A stretch of 8,152 nucleotides of DNA from Paenibacillus sp. UBA6285 (GTDB taxonomy: Bacteria > Bacillota > Bacilli > Paenibacillales > Paenibacillaceae): positions 11,661 to 19,812 of the forward strand of contig DJUJ01000211.1 of the NCBI GenBank assembly GCA_002438345.1. Direction: 5' to 3'. Positions within the stretch are counted from its first letter, which is position 1. Each line of letters starts with the position of its first letter. The notes beneath the pieces are model-generated. The model was not told where the DNA came from, searched no databases, and worked only from the letters and a program-made list of their open reading frames with translations. The position numbers were made by a program, and so were the translations under genes. This document shows positions 1-6,597 of the stretch, one piece after another.

Positions 1-609
1 GACATTCATATGCAGTACCTAGAAATGATGGCAGCAGAGCATGAAAGTAAAGTGCATAGTCGTAAAGAAACTCAACCAATGAATGTAGACATGAATCAGG
101 CTGAAGATATTCGTATAGACAATAAAGAAATTACTGCAGAATATGCTCCCGGACTGAAACATTGGGGTAATCAAACTATAAAACTAAGAAACGTTAAAAT
201 GTACAATAATAGAAATGTCGATAAACGGACATTTCATACTGGTGAATCAGTAGTTATCGAGTATGATTATATTTGCAATGAGAATCCAAGTGAATTAGAC
301 CCAATATTTGGTTTTGGAATATCTCGGTCAGATGGAACTTTGATCTACGCAACCAATAGTGCGATTGATAAACTTGGTCCGGTTAAATTGAATGATACTG
401 GAAAAATTGAATGGAAATTCCCTGAGTTTTCTCTTACACCAGGAGATTATAGTCTGCAGATCGCAGTTGTTAGTAGGGATAACGTTCAATATGATTATAT
501 AAATGATGTTACTCAGTTTAGAATTATATCAGAAATCTCTGATTTAGGATTTGCGCGTTTGAATCACGAATTATATGTAGATGATAATGTATGCGAAAGA
601 AAATACTAG
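1..609 (+). CDS. ABC transporter ATP-binding protein, C-terminal part (Wzt-type carbohydrate-binding domain), 5'-truncated by the window
   Basis: The frame is open from base 1 to the TAG at 607-609 (202 codons). The first in-frame ATG (base 10) has no ribosome binding site in the 9 bases before it, so this is most likely the tail of a longer gene. Counting the first codon as 1, the opening residues DIHMQYLEMM resemble the last helix of an ABC ATPase domain. A polar linker follows to about residue 54, then a beta-rich domain (about 55-176) with Wzt_C hallmarks: a WGN start, FGFGISRSDG at 103-112, YATN at 116-119 and LTPGDYSL at 145-152. Known for the family: Wzt with the permease Wzm exports a finished lipid-linked polysaccharide across the inner membrane, and this C-terminal beta-sandwich binds the chain, often its modified non-reducing end. 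Walker motifs are not in the window, so ATPase activity is inferred. The next gene starts 20 bases downstream, suggesting one operon. Confidence 0.85.
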   Translation, partial: DIHMQYLEMMAAEHESKVHSRKETQPMNVDMNQAEDIRIDNKEITAEYAPGLKHWGNQTIKLRNVKMYNNRNVDKRTFHTGESVVIEYDYICNENPSELDPIFGFGISRSDGTLIYATNSAIDKLGPVKLNDTGKIEWKFPEFSLTPGDYSLQIAVVSRDNVQYDYINDVTQFRIISEISDLGFARLNHELYVDDNVCERKY

Positions 610-629
610 TTTTATAGAGGGGGATATGA

Positions 630-1280
630 ATGCAAGAACGGGATTTAATAGCATTTGACGAAATTCTTGATAGCTTAAAGAAAATTTCGGAATTTAATGA
701 ATACCAAGATAGAATGTTGAAAGAACTAAATAAAATCCATATTGAGACGCCCCCTAATACGGCATTTAACGAGTATTCTGAATTGATAGCATCTATTGAG
801 GTGAAATCATATCGCCCTATTGTTTCCCACCGTAGAATCATAGGGAAGTTGTTTATTATAGTGAAAAAGATAATTAGAAAATCATTAGAATGGTATATAG
901 AACCTATTTGCAGAGATATCACTAATTTTAATGTGAAAAGTACAGAATTTATGAAATATATAAATGATAAACAAGAATTGATAATTGAAGAGATAGATAA
1001 ATTAAAGATAATTATGCAGAATAATATAGTTCAACAACAATCTCAATTTCAAAATTTTGAAAATTTATACAAAGATACTTTTGAGAAGTATCTGGATATA
1101 GAATTAGAGGTAGATGAAATTAAGAGTAAAGTAAATGGATATAATTCTCAGCAATTGATGGATTCACAACAAAATCTGACTCAAAAAATAAGTGAGCAAG
1201 AATTACATTTGAAACTTTTGCATCAAGAACTTTTACTTCGAGCTGGCGAAATAAATAGTATTAGGGAAAAGATAAAATAA
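630..1280 (+). CDS. Small protein with basic amphipathic helix and long C-terminal coiled coil, no enzyme domain
   Basis: A 216-residue protein starting at ATG 630, with a strong site (AGAGGGGG, 616-623) 6 bases upstream. Residues 1-40 look helical. Residues 62-101 form the most distinctive segment: RPIVSHRRIIGKLF, then VKKIIRK, WYIEP, and a closing FN at 100-101. It is hydrophobic but full of Lys and Arg, which suits an in-plane amphipathic membrane helix better than a transmembrane span. From about 103 to 216 the chain is almost entirely charged or Gln-rich helix with heptad-like hydrophobic spacing, a probable coiled coil. No nucleotide, SAM or sugar-binding motif is visible and there is no signal peptide. 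From memory, similar SHR...G...KK..RK segments occur near the N-terminus of methyltransferases and glycosyltransferases in bacterial polysaccharide loci; here the segment stands without an enzyme. Its position between the exporter and the tandem glycosyltransferase suggests a scaffold, membrane tether or chain-length role. That is inference; the function is unknown. Confidence 0.8.
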   Translation: MQERDLIAFDEILDSLKKISEFNEYQDRMLKELNKIHIETPPNTAFNEYSELIASIEVKSYRPIVSHRRIIGKLFIIVKKIIRKSLEWYIEPICRDITNFNVKSTEFMKYINDKQELIIEEIDKLKIIMQNNIVQQQSQFQNFENLYKDTFEKYLDIELEVDEIKSKVNGYNSQQLMDSQQNLTQKISEQELHLKLLHQELLLRAGEINSIREKIK

Positions 1281-1313
1281 AGAAAGACTTGAAATAACCT
1301 ATATTAATTCTAT

Positions 1314-1320
1314 AAGGTGG
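1314..1320 (+). promoter_or_regulatory. Ribosome binding site for the tandem glycosyltransferase, possibly partly paired in a small hairpin
   Basis: AAGGTGG sits 6 bases before ATG 1327 in the longest intergenic gap between genes here (46 bases, 1281-1326). Bases 1298-1303 (CCTATA) can pair with TATA at 1311-1314 and GG at 1316-1317 if A1315 bulges out, which would cover the first G residues of the site. The stem is short and AT-rich, so regulation by it is only a possibility. I see no convincing promoter in this gap. Confidence 0.5.
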
Positions 1321-1326
1321 TTTGAA

Positions 1327-3897
1327 ATGAAAATTTGTTTTGATACACTTCCAGTTGTATCACAATATTCATGTGGGCGTGGTATTGGCATTTATGCAGA
1401 AAAGTTGATGGAGTATGTCGCAAGTCAAAATAGTGAGAAAGTAATTTTAGCAACCTATAATGAAATGAAGTCAGTTAATGAATTCGATAACTGTGAAGAA
1501 AAACCTATTTACTTTGGGCCAAAAGTTAATGACGATGAGTGGCTGTTCCTAGTTGAGGAGTTGAAAGAGTATGGTGTGCGAATATTAGATGCATATATAA
1601 ATCAAAATGGTATTGATATATTTCATATGCCTAATTTTACAGAAATAACATTTGATGTTTCTGAATTGAAGAAAATAAATAAAACAAATACTATTTTTTC
1701 AGCGACAGTTCATGATCTAATACCACTAGTGTACGAAAATGTATATCTTTCCACAAAAGAAAAAAAAGCTAATTATTTAAGGAAAATGGAGAATTTAAAT
1801 CATCTTGACTTAATATTGGTTGACTCTCAATCTACTAAAGAAGATTTATTGAGATTTACTTCCATAGATGAGAAACGTATTTTTGTAACCTATCTGGGTT
1901 CTTCTCTACTAGCGCGGCCTGAGAATGACATTAAATACCTTACATTAGAAAAGTACAAAATTAAAAAATCGTACCTTATGTATACTGGTGGGGATGACTA
2001 TAGAAAGAATATAGAAAACTTAATAAGAGCTTTTGAATTAAGTGGTTCTGTTGTGCACAAAAATTTCCAGTTGATTATTGTCTGTAAATTGCATAATAAG
2101 AATCACTATTTGTCTATTATTGCTAAACTTAACCTACAAGATAAAGTTATCTTAACTGATTATGTAACGGATGATGAATTAATTACTTTATATAACAATG
2201 CATCAGCCTTTATATTTCCATCTATGTACGAGGGGTTTGGATTGCCTTTACTTGAAGCAATGCAGTTTGATTTGCCAATAGCTACTGGGAATGCATCTAG
2301 TATGCCAGAAATAGTAGGTGATGCAGCGTTATTGTTTGATCCAATTAATATAGAAGAAATAGCAAATAGTATTAATCGAATATTATTAGATGAAGAGTTA
2401 AGAGAACAATTGAAAAAGAATGCAAAATTACAAAAAAATAAGTCTAGTTGGGAAAAGTGCGCCAAGGATACATTAGCTGCCTTTAATACAGCTTTAGCAA
2501 ATAAACAAAATATACTAGATTCACTAAAAAGTAAACACAATACTATTAAGGCAGCATATCTTTCGCCTCTAAATCCAGATAAATCTGGAATATCTGATTA
2601 TAGTGAAGATCTTTTACCTTATCTTAGTAAGTATTTTGAAATTGATCTATTTACATCTACTGAAGATATCTCGAATTCTTTTTTATCGGATAACTATAAT
2701 GTCTATAAATACGATGAATTTAGTGCGAAGCATACTCAATATGAAGTTGTTTTTTATCAGATGGGTAATAGTGAATTTCATATGGACATATTAAAGTATT
2801 TAAGATTATTTCCAGGTATAGTAGTGCTACATGATTATAATCAGAGAGTTTTTTTTGATTATTTAGGAAACTGGAAGAAAAATTCGCCAATGAATAAAGG
2901 CTTTATCTTAGATAATTTTTTTCTGCAGTATGGAAAAAAAGGGTTTTCTTATTATAAGCAATATAATGATACTCTATGCTATGAAAGAAAAGTAGAATTT
3001 AATAGGTTGGTAAGTGCTAATGCTGAAGGCATAATAGTTCATAGTGACTTTGCGAAATCTCGCTTACAAAAATTTTCGAGAATGTTACCAGTTGAGAAAG
3101 TGTTCCAGGCAACTCCTGATTATCCAATTAAATTAGATAAATCTAAACGAATTGAATTAATGGAAAAGTATGGAATTAAAACCGATGATATCGTGATATC
3201 TACTTTTGGATTTGCTATTCCAGAAAAAAGAGATCATATATTATTAGAATCGTTTGGAGAATTTTATAGTCGATATCCAAAAAAAGAAAATCTAAAACTT
3301 ATGTTTGTTGGCCAGTTATCAGATGTAGTAAGTGAAAAACTTGAAGAAATTACAAAGAAATATCAAATTAGCAATAATGTAATTGTAACTGGATGGACTG
3401 AAATGGAGGAGTTTACGAATTTAATGTATATAACAGATATAGCATTTAATTTGAGATTTCCGACAAATGGGGAAACATCAGCATGCTTATCTAGGCTATT
3501 GGCTATTGGTAAGCCGGTGGTTATTACTGATGTAGATGCATTTTCAGAATATAGTGACCAGATATGTATGAAGATTCGATATAATGAGTTTGAAAAAGAA
3601 GATATACTAAGCGCACTTGAACTATTAGTTAATAATAAATCAGAAAGAACTCGTTTAGCATCTAATGCTAGATCATTTATGAGGGAATTTTGTACTTTAG
3701 AACAAAGTGCTGAAAATTATTATAAGTTTGCTAAGTATATTTTAGAATTAAGAAATAATAAACAGAGAGATAGAGGCTATACTAAACAAGAATTAGAACA
3801 GACCGTTAAAGTATATACTCAATATAAAAACACAGATTGTCTAGATGGCTTTAATGATGAGATAGTTTCTATTAGTGAGATATTATCAAGAATATGA
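1327..3897 (+). CDS. Bifunctional glycosyltransferase with two GT-B (GT4-like) modules, WbdA-like layout
   Basis: An 856-residue cytosolic protein starting at ATG 1327, with AAGGTGG (1314-1320) 6 bases upstream. Module 1 (about 1-390) is a GT4 enzyme: CGRGIGIY at 16-23 is the glycine-rich acceptor-side loop, VHDLIP at 128-133 resembles the mannosyltransferase-B-like subgroup, R226/K227 in GGDDYRKN fit the donor-phosphate contacts, and E302...E310 form the E-x7-E motif in YEGFGLPLLEAM. Module 2 (about 407-810) starts with SPLNPDKSGISDYS at 413-425, has HD at 502-503 and FGFAIPEKR at 627-635, and in place of E-x7-E has RFPTNGETSACLSR at 710-723. I believe that GETS...R variant is normal for its subgroup rather than damage. 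A charged helical tail (about 815-856) follows. Known: E. coli WbdA, about 840 residues, also joins two GT4 modules and polymerises mannan. The donor sugar here cannot be told from sequence, so polymerase activity is inferred from layout. A coiled-coil protein gene lies on each side. Confidence 0.9.
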   Translation: MKICFDTLPVVSQYSCGRGIGIYAEKLMEYVASQNSEKVILATYNEMKSVNEFDNCEEKPIYFGPKVNDDEWLFLVEELKEYGVRILDAYINQNGIDIFHMPNFTEITFDVSELKKINKTNTIFSATVHDLIPLVYENVYLSTKEKKANYLRKMENLNHLDLILVDSQSTKEDLLRFTSIDEKRIFVTYLGSSLLARPENDIKYLTLEKYKIKKSYLMYTGGDDYRKNIENLIRAFELSGSVVHKNFQLIIVCKLHNKNHYLSIIAKLNLQDKVILTDYVTDDELITLYNNASAFIFPSMYEGFGLPLLEAMQFDLPIATGNASSMPEIVGDAALLFDPINIEEIANSINRILLDEELREQLKKNAKLQKNKSSWEKCAKDTLAAFNTALANKQNILDSLKSKHNTIKAAYLSPLNPDKSGISDYSEDLLPYLSKYFEIDLFTSTEDISNSFLSDNYNVYKYDEFSAKHTQYEVVFYQMGNSEFHMDILKYLRLFPGIVVLHDYNQRVFFDYLGNWKKNSPMNKGFILDNFFLQYGKKGFSYYKQYNDTLCYERKVEFNRLVSANAEGIIVHSDFAKSRLQKFSRMLPVEKVFQATPDYPIKLDKSKRIELMEKYGIKTDDIVISTFGFAIPEKRDHILLESFGEFYSRYPKKENLKLMFVGQLSDVVSEKLEEITKKYQISNNVIVTGWTEMEEFTNLMYITDIAFNLRFPTNGETSACLSRLLAIGKPVVITDVDAFSEYSDQICMKIRYNEFEKEDILSALELLVNNKSERTRLASNARSFMREFCTLEQSAENYYKFAKYILELRNNKQRDRGYTKQELEQTVKVYTQYKNTDCLDGFNDEIVSISEILSRI

Positions 3898-3909
3898 ACG
3901 ATAGGCGTG

Positions 3910-4404
3910 ATGAATTTGGATACAGAACATGCTCAACGAATATTAAGGAATATTGAATACCTAGATAAAAATCAGTTGGCTTTTTTAGAAATGAATTATC
4001 AAAATAGTCTATCGAGTAGTCTGATTGAAAATTTTATTGAAGAAGATTTTGGACAAGTAGATCAAATGATTTTAGATAGAACAAATTTATTAAATGATAT
4101 AAAGATTTCCAATAACGTACCAGTGAATACTCGACTAAGATTTGTGAAAAAAGCGATTAATAAATTAATAAAAGTATTTTCTATGCAACAAATTAAGTTC
4201 AATTCAGTAAGTGTAGAATTGGATTATGCACAAAATAAAAAGATGAATATGTTGCTAGAGAATATATCTCTGCTTAATAAAAATATAATATGTATGCAGA
4301 CGTCATATGATTTGAAAATAAAAGAAATGACCGAACGTATCATAACTCTTGAGAATGAATTGAATATAACGAAAGATTTCCATAGTAAGGATGATAAAAT
4401 GTGA
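3910..4404 (+). CDS. Second small basic-helix/coiled-coil protein, no enzyme domain
   Basis: A 164-residue protein when started at ATG 3910. GTG at 3907 is directly in front and in frame, but the only ribosome-site-like bases (AGG, 3903-3905) lie 1 base from GTG and 4 bases from ATG, so ATG is preferred; the site is weak. The gene begins 12 bases after the stop of the tandem glycosyltransferase, so translation may depend on the upstream gene. Residues 1-65 are acidic and probably helical. Residues 77-98 (RFVKKAINKLIKVF, then QQIKFN) form a basic amphipathic segment resembling residues 77-101 of the protein at 630-1280, including the VKK start and FN end. From about 100 to 160 the chain looks like a coiled coil with regular Leu and Ile spacing. 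No catalytic motif, signal peptide or transmembrane span is seen. Its last codons overlap the GTG start of the next glycosyltransferase, so the two products are probably made together. A tether or scaffold for glycosyltransferases is a reasonable guess; the function is unknown. Confidence 0.78.
   Translation: MNLDTEHAQRILRNIEYLDKNQLAFLEMNYQNSLSSSLIENFIEEDFGQVDQMILDRTNLLNDIKISNNVPVNTRLRFVKKAINKLIKVFSMQQIKFNSVSVELDYAQNKKMNMLLENISLLNKNIICMQTSYDLKIKEMTERIITLENELNITKDFHSKDDKM
4387..4391 (+). promoter_or_regulatory. Ribosome binding site for the GTG-started GT2-GT4 gene
   Basis: AAGGA lies inside the 3' end of the upstream coiled-coil gene, 9 bases before GTG 4401. No in-frame ATG lies near this spacing: the ATG at 4399-4401 belongs to the upstream frame and is followed at once by its stop codon. 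The site therefore supports the unusual GTG start and the 4-base overlap. Confidence 0.7.
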
Positions 4405-6569
4405 AAGTATCCATTGTAATATGTACTCATAACAGAGGAAGTTTTTTGAAGAAATTATTAGATTCTCTTAAGCATCTCACATATAAAAATTTTGAAGTAA
4501 TTGTTGTTAATGGTCCATCTAGTGATAATACTGCCTCAATTTTAGCTCAATACGAACATTTAATAAAAGTAGAGAATTGTCCTATAGCTAACCTTTCTGT
4601 ATCAAGAAATATTGGGATACAAGCAAGTGCTGGTGAGATAGTTGCATTTATAGATGATGATGCAATACCTACTGCAACTTGGTTAGATGAATTATTATCA
4701 TTATATTCTGATGATACGGTTGGTGGAGTAGGTGGAAAAGTAATTGATGGCGCTGATTTTACTACTATTCAAAATCAAAACGTAGTTATAGATATGTACG
4801 GCGTTCCATTAGGAAGTTTTGATTATCCTCAAGATTACAATGATTCAAACGGTGAATATTTTAATATTATGATTGGTTGCAATTGTTCATTTAGAAGAAC
4901 AGCATTGATTGAAGTTGATGGATTTGACGAGTATTATGAGTATTTTCATGATGAAAGTGATCTTGCAGTTAGGATTATTAAGAAAGGATATAAAATTTTA
5001 CATCATCCTAATGCAGCTATACATCATGCCTACGCAGCAAGTGATTTAAGAGGGGAAAACAGAGTTCTTAAAAATTGGTATCCAATTATTAAGAACTCAA
5101 CTTATTTCGCCTTGAAAAATGCTGATTTTAATGGAATTACTGAAAAAGAAAAACGAGATTTAATTAAAGAAAAACTTAAGGTCTATAAAAATAATGCTTT
5201 AGCCGGATTGGATTTGTTTTCTAAAGAGTATCGAGAACGATTAAGGGAATATAAAAATGCTTTTTCAAGAGGATACGCAGATGGAGAACAAGCTGCTAGA
5301 TTAACAAATAGTAATCTAGATAATACAAAGCCGTTTTTAAAGTTTAATACAAAATTACTGCCTGATTATTTGAATATTGTTCTATTATGTCGCTATGGTA
5401 TAGATAGTAGATTAGGCGGTGTTGCTAAATATACGATGGAGCTTGCAGAAGAGTTAACTCGTATGGGACATAATGTTCATATTATTACACAAGGAGACTC
5501 CAACTCATACCTAAGAGATGGAATTAATTATCACTTTACGAGTGGGGTTAGTCTTGATAATGTTGATGAAGCATTATCGAAAACAAATATTACAAAAGGA
5601 AACTTGGAGTATTCTTATGGTGTGTTTAAGAAAATCAACTTAACTAATAATGTGTATAAATTTGATATTATTGAATCTGCGTTGTGGGATTATGAAGGAC
5701 TTGTATCTAATAAACTTGGCGCAATTCCTGTTACAGTTAGGGTTGAAACACCCAGTTTAATGGTTGCTGATACACAGAAATGGATACTAAACGAGGATCT
5801 AAATCTTAATGCGGAGATGGAAGCAGTATTTATTCAAGAGTCATCTGGAATAATTTATATAAGTAATGCAATAAAGGAAACTATAGAAAATTTGTATCAA
5901 TTGACTTTTGATAAGAGTAAAAGCCATCTATGTTACTTAGGGATAACCGATGAAATATTTAATGGTGCAAATATCGATAAAGTATCTAATAATATAACTG
6001 TTTTCTTCATTGGAAGATTAGAAAGAAGAAAAGGCATGGAAAACTTATTTGATGCGATAGAAAATATTGCTGAAAAGTATTCTAATGTGGAATTCAGAAT
6101 CGCCGGTAAAGATGATATTGTTGATAACCAGTTAGGGGATACTTTTAAAAATCATTTTTTGAAAAAATATCAGAACTATGATTGGATCAATAAAGTTGAA
6201 TTTCTAGGGGAGATAAGCGAAGTCCAAAAAGAGTGCGAATTTAATTCTTGCGACATATTTGTCTCGCCTTCTTTATATGAATCATTTGGAATAATATTTC
6301 TAGAAGCAATGAGGTTTCAAAAACCTGTGATTGGATGTAATGTTGGTGGCATGACCGAAGTTATTGATGATGGAGTGAGTGGTATTCTAGTACCACCGAA
6401 TAATTCGGATGAATTAACCAATGCGCTAATGAAATTAATTGAGGACAGCAACTTAAGAATAAAACTAGGCATGAATGGAAGAAAAAGATATGAAGAATTA
6501 TTTACTGCAAATATTTGTTCGCAGAATAGTGTCAGGATTTATAAGGAAATAATTTCAAAACATAAATAA
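4401..6569 (+). CDS. Bifunctional glycosyltransferase: N-terminal GT2 (GT-A fold) fused to C-terminal GT4 (GT-B fold)
   Basis: A 722-residue protein starting at GTG 4401, with AAGGA (4387-4391) 9 bases upstream. The GTGA at 4401-4404 holds both this start and the previous gene's stop, which points to translational coupling. The GT2 domain (about 1-230) opens with VSIVICTHNR at 3-12, carries SVSRNIGI at 66-73 and the metal-binding DDD at 85-87 in FIDDDAIP, and has the probable catalytic acid region HDESD at 183-187 before an HHAYAAS segment. A charged helical linker runs from about 235 to 320. The GT4 domain (about 325-722) has RLGGVAKY at 337-344, GRLERRKG at 538-545 with R539 and K544 as likely donor-phosphate contacts, and E627...E635 as the E-x7-E motif in YESFGIIFLEAM, followed by VGGMTEV. 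Both domains keep their key residues and look active. The protein would transfer two sugars in succession to a lipid-linked acceptor on the cytosolic side. Donors, acceptors and linkages cannot be read from sequence. Confidence 0.92.
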   Translation: MKVSIVICTHNRGSFLKKLLDSLKHLTYKNFEVIVVNGPSSDNTASILAQYEHLIKVENCPIANLSVSRNIGIQASAGEIVAFIDDDAIPTATWLDELLSLYSDDTVGGVGGKVIDGADFTTIQNQNVVIDMYGVPLGSFDYPQDYNDSNGEYFNIMIGCNCSFRRTALIEVDGFDEYYEYFHDESDLAVRIIKKGYKILHHPNAAIHHAYAASDLRGENRVLKNWYPIIKNSTYFALKNADFNGITEKEKRDLIKEKLKVYKNNALAGLDLFSKEYRERLREYKNAFSRGYADGEQAARLTNSNLDNTKPFLKFNTKLLPDYLNIVLLCRYGIDSRLGGVAKYTMELAEELTRMGHNVHIITQGDSNSYLRDGINYHFTSGVSLDNVDEALSKTNITKGNLEYSYGVFKKINLTNNVYKFDIIESALWDYEGLVSNKLGAIPVTVRVETPSLMVADTQKWILNEDLNLNAEMEAVFIQESSGIIYISNAIKETIENLYQLTFDKSKSHLCYLGITDEIFNGANIDKVSNNITVFFIGRLERRKGMENLFDAIENIAEKYSNVEFRIAGKDDIVDNQLGDTFKNHFLKKYQNYDWINKVEFLGEISEVQKECEFNSCDIFVSPSLYESFGIIFLEAMRFQKPVIGCNVGGMTEVIDDGVSGILVPPNNSDELTNALMKLIEDSNLRIKLGMNGRKRYEELFTANICSQNSVRIYKEIISKHK

Positions 6570-6588
6570 ATAAACCAATATTTTGTAT

Positions 6589-6595
6589 GAGGTGG
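6589..6595 (+). promoter_or_regulatory. Ribosome binding site deciding the start of the FkbM methyltransferase gene
   Basis: GAGGTGG matches the GGAGGTG core complementary to the 3' end of 16S rRNA. When it is aligned on that core, the spacing from AGG (6590-6592) to ATG 6598 is 5 bases, which is workable. The alternative TTG at 6583 lies upstream of the site and has no purine-rich stretch of its own, only AT-rich sequence. Confidence 0.75.
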
Positions 6596-6597
6596 AC

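Noticed and set aside
10..609. A complete stand-alone Wzt C-domain gene starting at ATG 10
   Set aside because: The frame is open to base 1, no ribosome site is visible in the 9 bases present upstream, and the first residues look like the end of an ATPase domain; a gene cut by the window edge is simpler.
710..723. Residues 710-723 of the tandem glycosyltransferase (bases 3454-3495) read as a damaged E-x7-E motif
   Set aside because: Coordinates here are residue numbers. The RFPTNGETSACLSR pattern is one I recognise from other GT-B second modules, so a subgroup variant is more likely than decay; the surrounding frame is intact.
524..922. 132-codon open frame on the minus strand
   Set aside because: It lies opposite two well-supported + strand genes (the Wzt domain tail and the first coiled-coil protein), shows no recognisable domain and runs against the single-direction layout; a shadow.
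2160..2540. 126-codon open frame on the minus strand
   Set aside because: It is antisense to the E-x7-E region of the tandem glycosyltransferase; its Ser/Asn/Phe-rich composition is what reverse-reading an AT-rich gene gives.
2603..2794. 63-codon + strand open frame, hydrophobic, looking like a small membrane protein
   Set aside because: It lies wholly inside the glycosyltransferase gene in another frame; the Ile/Leu/Tyr richness is an out-of-frame effect of AT-rich codons, and the main frame carries clear GT-B sequence here.
3907..3909. GTG at 3907 as start of the second coiled-coil gene
   Set aside because: The AGG at 3903-3905 is only 1 base away from it, while ATG at 3910 has 4 bases of spacing; the difference is a single residue.
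4224..4430. 68-codon open frame on the minus strand
   Set aside because: It is antisense to the coiled-coil gene and the glycosyltransferase start; Phe/Ser/Ile-rich with no motif or supporting context.
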